This document shows positions 11,592 to 22,712 of a stretch of 64,000 nt of DNA, piece after piece. Position numbers and translations under genes: made by a program. Origin of the DNA: Oasisia sp. SBJ-2009 (taxonomy: Eukaryota; Annelida; Polychaeta; Sabellida; Siboglinidae); assembly GCA_964017155.1 (NCBI GenBank), contig OZ024867.1, positions 7,806,913 through 7,870,912 of the forward strand, written 5' to 3'. Below the pieces are notes generated by a model. That model had not been told where the DNA came from, searched no databases, and was given only the letters and a program-made list of their open reading frames with translations. Each line of letters opens with the position of its first letter. Position 1 is the first letter of the stretch.

Positions 11592-11931
11592 GAAAATGAG
11601 GACATAAATATCTTGTATTATACCTTTCTTATCTTAATTGCCCGATTAAATATTGAGTTTACCATACTATCACAGACATAGCGATTTATGTAGTGCATAT
11701 AATATACACGCCCACAAAGTATGTGTCTTTTACGGGATTTGCATTCTACATAGCTGTGCGTTGTGGTTTCGATAAGCACTTATATCTGACAAGTTGTCTA
11801 AATGCACATAATCATAACACATGTATACGTTTGCCCCAAACAGGTTGTACTGCGCGAAAAATGGCACTTTATTATTAGTCAAAATCGCCAAACACAACTT
11901 CGCAAGTACTAGCCGGCGATGCCATGGCAAA
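11575..11931. repeat. Internal Harbinger segment shared with 55100-55464
   Basis: From CGACTGATGAATACTAG through TTTGCATTCTACATAGC to CGATGCCATGGCAA this segment matches the reverse complement of 55100-55464 with modest divergence. Weak parallel frames on both strands have no recognisable function. It is probably element-internal non-coding sequence. Confidence 0.75.
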
Positions 11932-12109
11932 ACACTTCAAACAGGTATTCTGTATAATTACAATGTGTAAATAAATGCACTGTATCAAAATCAGCTCTTA
12001 TTTTGATTTATTATTTATCTAATAATGAACACCAATTTTGTAAATGAATGAAGTTCACTAAACAGTAGGCCCTCTTTGTATTTGAAAAACTCTCTTCAAC
12101 CACAGCCAC

Positions 12110-12300
12110 GCTAACCACGTTTGTTGTCGATGGCCGAATAGTGACGTGGGGCCGGAGGTACGCGTCCAGCTAAAAAAAAATCCAGTTACTGGATAGCAAC
12201 TGGTCGGTCCCGGCACCGCTTTTAATACCCCCGAGCACCTTCCTCAACTCGCGGGTGTATTGTGTCCGGAGCCCACGATTTTTTGTGTTGACCTCGTCGA
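12110..12300 (-). pseudogene. MADF protein, second exon (transposon-borne)
   Basis: On the minus strand an acceptor TTTTCAG (ending 12301) opens a frame reading VDEVNTKNRGLRTQYTRELR, then KSGAGTDQLLSSNW. Blocks of the form LRTQYxREL and KSGAGTDxxxxxxW are characteristic of the downstream part of MADF-type DNA-binding proteins carried by PIF/Harbinger elements. A T9 run on this strand (12180 down to 12172) then shifts the frame; after it the peptide YLRPHVTIRPSTTNV continues elsewhere. The first exon lies at 13029-13197 and the phases agree (1 to 1). Confidence 0.7.
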
Positions 12301-12649
12301 CTGAAAACAAAATTCAATTATGTTTATGTATTACAACTCTATATTCAGTTGTATAAATTAATCCACAAAGTAATACAATAGCCCATTACTGATGTTGTTA
12401 ACTGGAAAGGATGGAACCATGATAATGTTTTATTATTTATGGGGGCCTGAGTCACGAAATGCAACTTGCCTTAACAGTCAGTGGTTGTGCAATGATTGAA
12501 AAATGACACAAAACAATATTGCCACGGAATTCCGCTATGCACGAACTTAGGACACGATGATACTACTAATTATAGGGGCATAGTTATGCTCCACCCCACA
12601 TGTGAATGTTATATGCGCACGAAATGCAAAGAGCCACCCAACATGTGAA

Positions 12650-12740
12650 AGTCTGTTCAGCGCTGTGAGCAACGAACGTTGGAACAGCGCTATAGAGATG
12701 TGACGATTATGATTATTATGATTATTATTATTAGGCAGGC
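12650..12740 (+). mobile_element. LINE 3' tail nested in the Harbinger element
   Basis: GTTCAGCGCTGTGAGC, then TTGGAACAGCGCTATAGAGA, then GATTATGATTATTATGATTA matches the LINE terminus at 20640-20700. It is a 5'-truncated LINE inserted after the DNA transposon was in place. Confidence 0.6.
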
Positions 12741-13028
12741 CGAATAAAAAGGAGTCGATTTGGACCAATGTCAATGACAACTGTCAATCGACAGTCATCA
12801 ATGACCTAGCGTTGCCTACGGTTATGCTGTAGAGTACAGACTGTCTATAGATAGAGTCGCATTGTCAAAATAAACATAATGTTAAACTACACTTTCATTC
12901 ATATAGATCCACGTAAACACAGTGAACAGACGGAACAGAGCTCCGTACACACTTTATACAAACTACGATCTATAGAAGCATGGGCGATAAATAGGGCAAC
13001 TCTCCACTTCGAATTTTAAAACACTCAC

Positions 13029-13197
13029 CTGTCATTGAAACTTCCCCCTCCTGGGGCAGAGATGCGGCAATACCCTGCATTGCCGCCTGACGTATCTCCC
13101 GATGGTGATATTCTTTTGATGTGACTTCCCATGAACAGGAAAATGAATGAAATAAATCTATAAAAATGGCAGTCTTCTCATCTGATAAATTTACGTA
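13029..13197 (-). pseudogene. MADF domain, first exon (transposon-borne)
   Basis: The minus strand is open from 13197 to a donor GTGAGT at 13028. It encodes DEKTAIFIDLFHSFSCSWEV, then TSKEYHHREIRQAAMQGIAASL. The pattern hydrophobic-I-x-x-F, W, K-x-Y, R-x-A, I-A matches the MADF domain, which binds DNA and assists the transposase in PIF/Harbinger elements. A stop (TAG, 13200-13198) sits just upstream and no ATG remains, so the start is lost or in a missing exon. Confidence 0.7.
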
Positions 13198-13409
13198 CTA
13201 TGGTTGCCATGCAACGTGATTAGATAACGCGTTTTCATTGGTTCTTGCGCTCAACATCTTTATAGTTGCTCAACAAAATAGAACACGTTCTAATGTGTTG
13301 CATGTTGCGTTCAACAACGTTTTTACGTGCTATTTGTTGAGGCAATGTTGCGCAACAAGTTGCATGCAACAAGTTGCGCAACTTGTTGCGCCGTGTAAAC
13401 GCATCTTAA

Positions 13410-14224
13410 GGTTCGTTACTGAGTTGATTTTTGTTTATTTTGTTTTTAATCATAAATTAAATAACATCAAGACAACAAGCGGGACCATCGTTGTTTCTCT
13501 GGGATGTTTTTGTTATGTTAAAATATTTTTATTTGTTCTTATCCGTGATGCAATTTACGACGTCCACCACAGCACGCACGGTTGGTCATCGAAAATGTTT
13601 AATTAATTTCTGGAATGAGCTGATCGACCAACTGACTGATTGTTTAACTCACGTTACATGTCACACGTGTCATAGGTCACCTCTGTATGTTCAACGGAAC
13701 TGCACGTGATCGTCGGCATTTCCTGTCGTGTACTCATGCAACGTGTAGATTTTCGTGTCCTGACGTCACGTGTTCTTCTACTGAACACTAATTGCACATT
13801 TTTATTTTGGGACTGATATCACACCCATTTATTTATGTAAAACGACCATGCCACTGTTAACGTCAAATTACTCAAATATAGCCATTATTAATTGGTTTAA
13901 ACAACGATAGTAGGAACAGTGGCACCATTCAATATTCTAGGTTTAGTGGTTAAAAGGTTATCTGACCTTTTTGGCGCCGGCGGCCATCTTGGCGGCCATG
14001 TTGCCATCTTGGAATTTTCGAATTGGTATTACAGAGATTCTAAAGATGAGGATGTACACAACTAGTAATATGCACCATGTCGCAATCAGCAATCGCAATC
14101 GTATGGCCGACATGTGCATACAAACATTATAGTAGTGACTGTTTGCTTGTCGAACGAACCACGGTCACAAAGGCAAAGCGTCTCTCCGCGTCTGCCGGCT
14201 AGACAAGACTAGTCTAGATGTATA
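13410..14224 (-). repeat. Unknown-domain array: right part of first unit
   Basis: This continues the unit interrupted at 11245. It carries the minus-strand peptide VRAVVDVVNCITDKNK (about 13600-13550) and the shared non-coding tail: GGAATGAGCTGATCGACCAA, GGCGCCGGCGGCCATCTTGG and CGTCTCTCCGCGTCTGCCGG. The same tail closes each following unit. Confidence 0.7.
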
Positions 14225-15544
14225 TTTGTCTTTGGTGAAACGTTGTCTATTTCGGAAAGATGGTCAAATGTGATGGTTAGTTTGTGCTTATCTGAGATGC
14301 GTTTTAAGAAGTCCGTTATTTTTGCTGGAACGTTTTTATATGTCGGTAGAATTATTAAAAAATACGATGGATGTCGTAGTAATTGCTCATATTCAGCAAA
14401 TGTCGTTGGTTTAGTACCGACTGCATGCATTGTTGATCTTCGAGACTCATTGATTTATGTAATGAGTTGATCGTCTAACAGGCTTATCGCAGCAACGGCA
14501 GCTTTATATGTAATCGGGGTCAGAGGTCACTATGTACGTCCAATGCAGCTGTGCTATTCGACATCACTTCCTATCGTTTTGACATGAACAATGTAGAATC
14601 TGGAGTTTCGACGTCTCGGATTCGTCTTGTTCTTCTTACAATCATTAATGAGTTGATGTTTTATTTTTTATTTGTTTAATAGTAGACGAATTGGCATGAA
14701 TACCGATATTGTATCTTCGGGATGTTCTTGATGTGTTGAAATTATTTAGTTTGTTCTTGTGAGTGATGCAATTTACGAGGCCCATAACTGTTGGTGAAAC
14801 GTTTCGTCATGCCGTTAAAATTATAACAAGTTGATGGCTGCTCTTCTTAAGTCAGCAAATGTTAATAATTTGTTATCGATTGTATGTAGGGTTTATTTAT
14901 GGAGAATGCGTCATTTATTTCTGGAATGAGCTGATCGACCAACTGACTGATCGTTTAACTTCCGTTACGTGTTATACGTGTCATAGGTCACCTCTGTATG
15001 TTCAACGGAACTACACGTGATCTTCGGCATTTCCGGTCGTGTCGTCATGCAACGTGTAGGTTTCCGTGTGCTGACGTCCCGTGTTCTTCTACTGAACACT
15101 AATTGCACATTTTAATTTTGGGACTGCTATCACACCCATTTATTTTCATTACATTAGAAACATAATATGTAACACGACCTTGCCACTGTTTACATCAAAA
15201 TTACTCAAATATGCCCATCATTAATTTGTTTAAACAACGATAATTAAAACAGTGGCATCATTAAATATTCTAGGTTTAGTGGTTAATAGGTGATCTGACT
15301 TTTTTGGCGCCGGCGGCCATCTTGACAATTTTGAATTGGTGTTACAGAGATTCTAAAGATGAGCATGTACACAAATTGTAATATGCACCATGTCGCAATC
15401 AGTACATGGAGTCGGGGCGTATGACCGACATGTGCATAAAAACATCATAGTAGAAGTAACTGTTTGGTTGTCGAACGAACCACGGTCACATAAGCAAAGC
15501 GTCTCTCCGCCACTGCCGGCTAGACAAGACTAGTCTAGATGTAG
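14225..15544 (-). repeat. Unknown-domain array: unit 2 (about 1.32 kb)
   Basis: The minus strand has a 73-codon frame (14430 down to 14209) with VGTKPTTFAEYEQLLRHPSY, then NVPAKITDFLKRISDKHKLT, then ITFDHLSEIDNVSP. A second, more decayed half-domain lies at about 14930-14700. The rest is shared non-coding sequence. The unit is closely similar to the next one. The peptide has no motif I can assign. Confidence 0.75.
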
Positions 15545-16904
15545 ATTTGTCTTTGGTGAAACGTTTTCCCTTTCGGAAAGATGGTCAAATGTGATGGTTA
15601 GTTTTTGCTTATCTGAGATGCATTTTATGAACTCCATTAGTTTTGCTGGAACGTGTTGGTATGTCGTTAGAATTATTACAAATATATTGGATGTCGAAAT
15701 AATCGCTCAAGTTCAGCAAATGGCGTTGGTTTGGTACCGACTGCATGACTTGTTGATCTTCGACACTCATTGATTTATGTAATGAGTTGATCGGCTAACA
15801 GGCTTATCGCAGCAACGACAGCTTTATATGTAATCGGGGTCAGAGGTCACTCTGTACGTTCAGTGCAGCTGCGCTGCTCGACATCACTTCCTGTCGTTTT
15901 GACATGAACAATGTAGAATCTGGAGTTTCGACGTCTCGGATTCGTGTTGTTCTTCTTACAATCATTAACGAGTTGATGTTTTATTTTTTATTTGTTTAAT
16001 AGTAGACGAATTAGCATGAATACCGACATTGTATCTTCGGGATGTTCTTGATGTGTTGAAATTATTTAGTTTGTTCTTATGAGTGATGCAATTTACGAGG
16101 CCCATAACTGTTGGTGAAACGTTTCGTCATGCCGTTAAAATTATAACAAGTTGATGGCTGCTCTTCTTAAGTCAGCAAATGTTAATAATTTGTTATCGAT
16201 TGTACGTAGGGTTTATTTATGGAGAATGCGTCATTTATTTCTGGAATGAGCTGATCGACCAACTGACTGATCGTTTAACTCACGTTACGTGTCACACGTG
16301 TCATAGGTCACCTCTGTATGTTCAACGGAACTACACGTGATCGTCGGCATTTCGTGTCGTGTAGTCACGCAACGTGTAGGTTTCCGTGTGCTGACGTCAC
16401 GTGTTCTACTACGAAAAACTAATTGCACATTTAAATTTTCTACTGAACACTAATTGCAGATTTTAATTTTGGGACTGATATCACACCCTTTTATTTTCAT
16501 TACATCAAAAACATAATATGTAACAAGGCCTTGTCACTGTTTACGTCAAAATACTCAAATATACCCATTATTAATTTCTTTAAACAACGATAGTTGAAAC
16601 AGTGGTATCATTCAATATTCTAGGTTTAGTGGTTAAAAGGTTATCTGAATTTTTGGGCGCCAGCGGCCATCTTGGCGGCCATGTTGCCATCTTGGAATTT
16701 TCGAATTGGTATTACCGAGATTTTAAAGATGAGGATGTACACAAATAGTAATATACACCATTCGCAATCAGCAATCGCAGTCGTATGGCCGACATGTGCA
16801 TACAAACATTATAGTAGTAACTGTTTGCTTGTCGAACGAACCACGGTCACAAAGGCAAAGCGTCTCTCCGCGTCTGCCGGCTAGACAAGACTAGAATATA
16901 CGTA
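15545..16904 (-). repeat. Unknown-domain array: unit 3 (about 1.36 kb)
   Basis: This unit is nearly colinear with unit 2, including TCATTAACGAGTTGATG (15961-15977) and GGAATGAGCTGATCGACCAA (16242-16261). The minus-strand domain copy at about 15780-15555 keeps AVGTKPTPFAE but is broken by stops. A local duplication near 16400-16460 (TTCTACTGAACACTAATTGCA again) accounts for the extra length. Confidence 0.75.
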
Positions 16905-18060
16905 GATTTGTGTTTGGCGAAACGTTTTCCATTTCGGAAAGATGGTCAAATGTGATTGTTAGATTTTGCTTATCTGAGATGCATTTTATGAACTCCATTA
17001 GTTTTGCTGGAATGTTTTGGAAGTCGTTAACATTATTAAAAATACATTGGCTGTCATAATAATCGCTCATATTCAGCAAATGGCGTTGGTTTAGTACCGA
17101 CTGCATGTATGGTTGATCTTCGATCCTCATTGATTTCTGTAATGGGTTGGTCGTCTAACAGGCTTATCATAGCAACGACAGCTTTATATATAATCGGGGT
17201 CAGGGGTCACCTGTGTACGTTCAATGCAGCAGCGCTGCTCGACGTCACTTCCTGTCGTGTTGACATGACCAGTGTGGATTTTGGTGTGTCGACGTCTCGT
17301 ATTCGACTTGTGCTTCTCAAGTTCGCAGCTCTGGCTTTCGTGGTACTTGCGATATGCGGCTATGACCACTACGACCGCGTTCTTGACAGCATTCGCCATT
17401 TCTAGCAGTGGCCCTGCCTCTGTCGCATGGCACAATAACAAATGAGCGATGTGTCCACTTGAATTCTCACACATTTTCCGCATATTGTCGCTTCCTTCAA
17501 ATTTAAACTATTCTTAAGTGAGTTGATATATTGTTTAATACCAGACGAATTAACATGAATACTATCAGTGTATCTTCGGAATGTTATTGGTATGTTGAAA
17601 TGATTTAGCATATTTTTATCAGTCGTGTAATTGACGTCATCCACAGCTGTTGACGAAACGTTTCCTCATGCCATTACAATCGTAACAAGTTGATGGTTGC
17701 TCTTCTTAAGTCAGCACATGTTAACGACTTAGTATCAACTGTACGTACGGTTGGTCATCGGGAATGTTTAATTAATTTCTGGAATGAGCTGATCGACCAA
17801 CTGACTGATCGTTTAACTAAAGTTACCTGTAATACGGGCCAGAGATCACCTCTGTATGTTCAACGAAACTGCACGTGATCGTCGGCATTTCCTGTCGTGT
17901 ACTCATGCAACGTGTTGATTTTCGTGTCCTGACGTCACGTGTTCTACTACTGCTACTTCAGTTCCTTTGTGAGTTGGCGTGTTTTGGTTTTAATACTTTA
18001 TGCATGGATATGAAAACAACAAGCGCAACCCTAATTTGTTCTTATGGATATGTCGAATAG
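16905..18060 (-). repeat. Unknown-domain array: unit 4, most coding-like copy
   Basis: Three minus-strand frames survive: 17130-16891 (NIPAKLMEFIKCISDKQNLT, then ITFDHLSEMENVSP), 17644-17402 (NHFNIPITFRRYTDSIHVNS, then ICGKCVRIQVDTSLICYC), and 17483-17184 in another frame (MRKMCENSSGHIAH). The last matches the KLCEHSSEY block at 10980. Blocks NIPAKxxxF, ISDKxxLTI and K-M/L-C-E-N/H-S-S recur in order, which indicates one ancestral domain of about 65-75 residues present twice per unit. The function is unknown. Confidence 0.6.
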
Positions 18061-19264
18061 ACATGTTGAAATGATATGTTATTAAACTCTTATTGTATTT
18101 GACATGTTGCACATCCATTAGCTAAGTACCTGCATTATACGAATGCCTATTAATTAATTAATCAATTTATTCAGTCAATCTTTGAACCATTCATTCATCA
18201 TTCAATTATTCAGTCACTCAATCCTTCAATGAGTAATTCATTCAGTCATGCAATCATTCAACTTTAACCAAGGAACTGTTGGTTTTGTGGACTAATCTTA
18301 CCTCCAGTCTTCATTAATATGTGGGGCACACATTGTCAAGCCACCTGCCACGCATCAAAACATACATAAAGGACAGCGACGTCTGCCCTAGCTATGGAGC
18401 CAACGTGTCTAGGGTGGTCAATATCGTCAAAACCAACACAATGGTCACCTCTGTTGTCCAGTAGTTGCCATTGCATGAGGACTGGTCACTCTATGGACTA
18501 TGATAGTCGTCGGTAATGTTCTAAACAGTTAGACTCAATATTATTGTTGTTGCTTTATTAGTAGTATTAAACCGCTGCATATGATTCATAGTAGCATATC
18601 CATGGCGTGCCTTGTGTGTTCCGTAGGTGTGACCGCTGTGTCGTTTGACTTCTTAATTGTATTTGACGCTGTCTTCATTCTCATGTTGACGTTGTATTCA
18701 TTACTTTTGACTCCGTGTTTATAACGTATAACATATTATTTTATGTAAGCATCCGTTTGAGATATGCTCTGGTATGCGCGGTATTTGCGCTCAACCAACA
18801 ATATCATGTGTCAGTAATAATGAAATGCATGTGTTTTTATTAGGGAAAATACCGTATTTATAGTTTGTACAGTCCCCGTTCTGCCGATGCAAAAGTTTCG
18901 TTCTGATGTTCACATTTACTTCAGGAAAGGTGTTTGTGTTTTCTACCATGCAAAGCTGGCAATGCTTTCTTTGAAACCCACATAATTGTCATTTATCAGC
19001 AAGCCCTTGAGAACAGAGGTGTCCAGTTGAGTGGCTAATACTGGATATTCTCACCCATCTCCAGCCACATTCTTCTGGGGTAGGCGTCTGTTGTTGGCCC
19101 AGTATAGTGTCGAACGGATACCAGCTTGGTCTGCTATGCTTTCAGTGATGCCGCAATGCATCTTGTGATACGGAATAGTTGTTATTGTTGTATTACTTCT
19201 ACAGATAAACTCTTCCACTGGCCGGAACAACACAACCCAGTTGTCGCAGACGGTAACGGTCTAG
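18061..19264. other. Non-coding sequence with a degenerate TTCA-rich tract
   Basis: No gene was recognised. A diffuse ATTCATTCA/CAATCATTC tract lies at about 18160-18265. A 60-codon minus-strand frame at 19051-19233 has no motif. Confidence 0.35.
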
Positions 19265-19640
19265 CGGGCCAGGAGTTAGCCTCTGTTACCCAGACTTCGT
19301 GATGTGGCAGCACTTTTCAACTCCGCCTAGGATTTAATGAACTGCCGAAGTAACCGCCAGGGCGGTCTTACCCCATATTAGGACAGAGACGTCGATTGAT
19401 TCTCAGGCCGAATTTGAAATAATACATTAAATAACGATACATTTGTTATCAACTAATGCTGTATTATAAAACCTATTCAAATCTAACGTTATACTAACAC
19501 AAACATAAATATAAAAACAAATTTGCAGTTGTTTAAAAAAATAGGAATTACGGCAGGATCACCAGTCTCTTCTCGGCGTAGTTATGCAGTCGACCGACAG
19601 TCGGTTAAGCGAGACTAGCCACGAGTTGGAAGTTTCGCGA
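19265..19640. repeat. Interspersed repeat A, copy 2 (longer)
   Basis: The block shares GATGTGGCAGCACTTTTCAA, CAGGGCGGTCTTACCCC and CAGTTGTTTAAAAA with copies 1 and 3. With copy 3 it also shares the 3' part CTTCTCGGCGTAGTTA and CGACCGACAGTCGGTTAAGC. The last string contains the palindrome CCGACNGTCGG. Copies 2 and 3 give the fullest length, about 375-445 bp. Confidence 0.75.
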
Positions 19641-20284
19641 ATCCAGATATATACGACTGTATAAATTCAGTGTGAAGATGCTACTTCTGGGGAAGCATTT
19701 CAGGTTTCGCAATCAAGAGTATCTCTCTTTTCGAATGCATTTTTTTATCTTATCAAAAATTGTGAAACTGGAGCATAAGGTATGTTACATAATGTTAAGG
19801 CCATAGAGTTGTTTATTCCAGGACATATCAGATGACATTGACATGGAGATGAGAAAAATGCTAAAACGTACTCATATCTCTTCAGCTTGATCAGCTCCAA
19901 AAACCTGCCGATCCATAGGAGGACATCTCCCTCAATTGCCTGTATGAAGCTTCTAGTTACATCGCTTTCCAGTGCATTACACACATGGATCATCAACCGT
20001 GTATGCAATTACATAGTTATATCTGCTGATGATCACTGATGTCCCGGATGTAGCAAACAATTGCAGTAGAGGTTTGCAGCCTTCATGGTTGTGGGCGCGA
20101 AGAACTCGTGTCTCATCTCCATGTTAATGCCAGTGCGAGTGGAATTAAATATACTGCTACTCACTCATCGAGTACTGACTAACCACGCAACTGGATACAT
20201 TGAACAATGTGTAAGCCGACGCCAGCCGGTTAGATCGCTGCGCTCCAGCGAACACTATCTATTGTGCGTGCTACGCACAAGGCA

Positions 20285-20500
20285 TCAATAGGGTGAAATC
20301 AGTTGAAAATATTGCTAAATTCCGTCGTCATTTAAAAACATATCTGTACAATCTGGCCTATCCACCATAGCTCCCTGGCGCATCAATCAATCTGATGACA
20401 ACTTGATTTGTTTACCGACTATGAGATCGATTAATCCTTTTTGTGTTGATGCGCCTCTGAGCTTGGTTTCTAAGGATATAGGCGCAATAGAAGTTAACTA
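20285..20500 (+). mobile_element. LINE 3' end fragment
   Basis: The plus-strand frame VKSVENIAKFRRHLKTYLYN followed by LAYPP and a stop is the usual C-terminal end of a LINE reverse transcriptase (s-x-x-x-F+++LK-x-Y-L-[FY]). A short 3' UTR with GATGCGCCTCTGAGC follows. The (TTA)n at about 20504-20520 would be its tail. Confidence 0.55.
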
Positions 20501-20520
20501 ATTATTATTATTATTATTAT

Positions 20521-20705
20521 CAGCGTGGCAGTCCCGTGACTGTGGAATGCGCTACCCAGCATCTGACATAAACTATTACCACTGCTGCTTTTAAGGTTAA
20601 ACTAAAGACCTATCTATTTTTTAAGAACTATCTGAACAGCGCTGTTAGCCACGGATGTTGGAACAGCGGTATAGAAATGTTGCTGTTATGATTATGATTA
20701 TGTAT
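20521..20705 (+). mobile_element. Second LINE 3' end with (GATTAT)n tail
   Basis: Combined frames give TVECATQHLT, then AAFKVKLKTYLFFKNYLNSA, then WNSGIEMLLL, ending in GATTATGATTATG. A related terminus (TGTTCAGCGCTGTGAGC, then GAACAGCGCTATAGAGATG, then GATTATGATTATTATG) is at about 12650-12735 inside the Harbinger element. Two independent copies share the 3' UTR and repeat tail, as expected for target-primed retroposition. Confidence 0.6.
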
Positions 20706-20991
20706 GTTGGTATCATCGCGAAGGAAATATTTCCAGTTTCATGGCAGGTTATGGCTCCCCGCTACGTTCCGAGAAGTCCCGTTGTCACGCTTCTCGTGTG
20801 AAATAGTTCACTGTGTAGATGCGATACGTGTCCCACACGATGCCAACCATTTTGGACTTCGTTTAATGCTCAACGATAGCAGAGATAGAGATTACGTCAG
20901 CATATACGTCAAACGTGGTGACATTGGTTGTGGAAAACATACGACATAAAACAGCTTTGAGGATTAGCGAAAATAAAGGACTCGTCATCCA

Positions 20992-21745
20992 GGCGGGAAG
21001 TCACTGAATCGTCGGCCGGACGGTAGCCAGCCGGCCGGCCGACGCATGAAAAACGAAAAACGAAATCGGCCAGGCGTCGTGGGAACATCGGGCCGTCGGC
21101 TGGTTTGGTCATTTTGGAACTCCCAGAACCGGCTGACCGGACGGCCGTTGTCCGCCCGATGCTACTACGATTTTTCGAACACACACAGCCAGTGGTCAAC
21201 CGGCCGATATAACAATTTAAGCACTATTAATTTAAATTCAAATTAGTTTGATTTTGTGTCCATAGAGGGATTCACTATGCTCGCCAAGATGACCTACATC
21301 CAAATGTTCATCACGGTTGACTCAGAGGATGAATTCATGTCGAGTTTTGTTGCTGCAAGTGCCGCTTTTGTGGCAATGTCTCAGAGGAAACCCCGGAGGA
21401 AGAAGCATTCCAAGCGCTTCTAGTCCAAACCATTTCTGCTGCTGTGTTCTTGTGTGTTTGTCTCTAAAAATTGTTTCCTGTGCGAATGTTACCCAACACA
21501 CCACTCTTTGGACAGTTTGAACACTAAAATGTTATCATGTCACCGCCTGGTGTGACGTTTCCGCACTAAAACAGCCTAAAACATATCCCGGCCGGACGTC
21601 GTGCGGGCATCGGCTCGACGCACGACGCCCAGCCGATGCCTCGATTTTTGGCACTCACCTAACCGATGCCCGGCCGATGACCCACGATGACAGGCCGATG
21701 CAAAATCGGCCGGCCGGCCGGCCGCCCGGCTTAGTGAGTTCCCGG
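20992..21745. mobile_element. GC-rich Harbinger-like element F, copy 1
   Basis: The ends GGCGGGAAGTCACTGA and, in reverse, GCCGGGAACTCACTAAG are inverted repeats. The subterminal DNA is dense in GGCCGGCCG and CCGATG strings on both sides. The whole matches the 527-bp element at 52663-53189 in opposite orientation, with about 230 bp extra in the middle that encodes a transposase fragment. The target duplication is not clear at this copy. Confidence 0.75.
21304..21470 (+). pseudogene. Harbinger-like transposase N-terminal remnant in element F
   Basis: The plus strand reads MFITVDSEDEFMSSFVAASA, then AFVAMSQRKPRRKKHSKRF, a stop, then SKPFLLLC. An acidic SEDEF start, an alanine-rich hydrophobic run, a basic cluster, then K-R-F-[W>stop]-x-K-P-F-L-L is the layout of HARBI1-type N-termini. 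The stop replaces the expected tryptophan. It links the GC-rich MITE family to the PIF/Harbinger superfamily. Confidence 0.55.
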
Positions 21746-21939
21746 CTTTAGTATGCTCAACCCCCTCTGTTTTATACTGTGATACTGTGAGGTCAACGGC
21801 GACTGCAATTGGGTGAGAAGACCTTATCTTTCTAACACAAACTACAGTGAACGTAATACATTAAATGGTTTGAGAAACACATTTCAATATAGGTTCATCG
21901 ATGCCGGATGATACCCTTTACAATACGTGCATTTGATAT

Positions 21940-22329
21940 AGCTAATTTTGTGTGCGATTTCAACTATGCACATTTAACAGCTGGCGTTATCAAATCTGTC
22001 GAACGTCTCGTCCGAATCTGTTGCACGTTGCGGTTCTGATCACACACAAATGCCGTATTTCTCCAGAAAGTGTCCACGACGAATCCCTGTAAGACTGGTG
22101 TCCGAGACGACAGTCGTATATTTCGAGGTACACAACATTACCCTAGCTTGTGCCGCATTTGTGGTATATTACAATGTCCTCCGGGAAAAAATTATCCACA
22201 GAAACTATGCATCCGTGGAACACGCTTCAGTCAATCGTCATCCCAGACTGAGAACTAATGGACATTACTTTGTCTTGGCTTTGACGACTATATGGCTTAC
22301 CTTACATGTATTGCATTTGTAATATTCAC
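21940..22329 (+). other. Possible cysteine-rich exon, unrecognised
   Basis: A plus-strand frame at 22070-22258 contains TTNPCKTGVRDDSRIFRG, then YPSLCRICGILQCPPGKN, then YPQKLC. The C-x-x-C and C-P-P-G-K spacing resembles extracellular cysteine-rich modules but is too short to assign. An overlapping frame (22050-22322) has no motif. Confidence 0.2.
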
Positions 22330-22712
22330 AAGTAAGTTCAAACTACCTGCACATTTTAATTTCTGCTATCACACACATTTATTTTCATTACATTAAAAAC
22401 ATAATATATAACACGACATTGCCACTTTAACGTCAAATTACTCACAATACCAATTATTAATTGCTCTAAACAACTATAGTTAAAACAGTGAAGTATAATT
22501 CAATAGTAATATCCACTATACGCAATCAGTATACGGAGACGGGGCCGACATGTACATACAAACGTTATAGTAGTAACTGTTTGCTTGTGATCGAACCACG
22601 GTCACACAAGCAAAGCGTCTCTCCGCTAATGAGGGCTAGACAAGACTAGATTAAATGTAAGTCTGTCCTTGGCGAAACGTTTTTTCCATTTCGTAAAGAT
22701 GGTCGCCATGTC
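22330..22712. repeat. Detached partial unit of the unknown-domain array
   Basis: The stretch from TTTTAATTTCTGCTATCACA through CACGGTCACACAAGCAAAGC to GGCGAAACGTTTTTTCC matches the tail of the 1.3-kb units and the first bases of the next unit. It sits about 4.3 kb downstream of the array and ends just before the domain. Confidence 0.75.

Larger units (their letters stand above)
11246..13405. mobile_element. PIF/Harbinger-type DNA transposon with 62-bp terminal inverted repeats
   Basis: The left end GGTGCGTTTATACGACGCAA and the right end, read in reverse, GATGCGTTTACACGGCGCAA continue as inverted repeats for about 62 bp with few mismatches. Both contain the palindromic string CAACAAGTTGCGCAACTTG. 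TTAA flanks both sides (11242-11245 and 13406-13409), so the duplication is TTAA, or TTA plus one base. The paralogous unit at about 17309-17322 shows the site without the element (GTGCTTCTCAAGTTCG). Inside are a transposase N-terminus (plus) and a MADF gene (minus) in convergent orientation, the two-gene layout known for this superfamily. The catalytic part of the transposase is missing, so the copy is non-autonomous. Confidence 0.85.

Noticed and set aside
21317..21520. 67-codon plus-strand frame in a second reading frame
   Set aside because: Shadow of the transposase-like frame starting at 21304.
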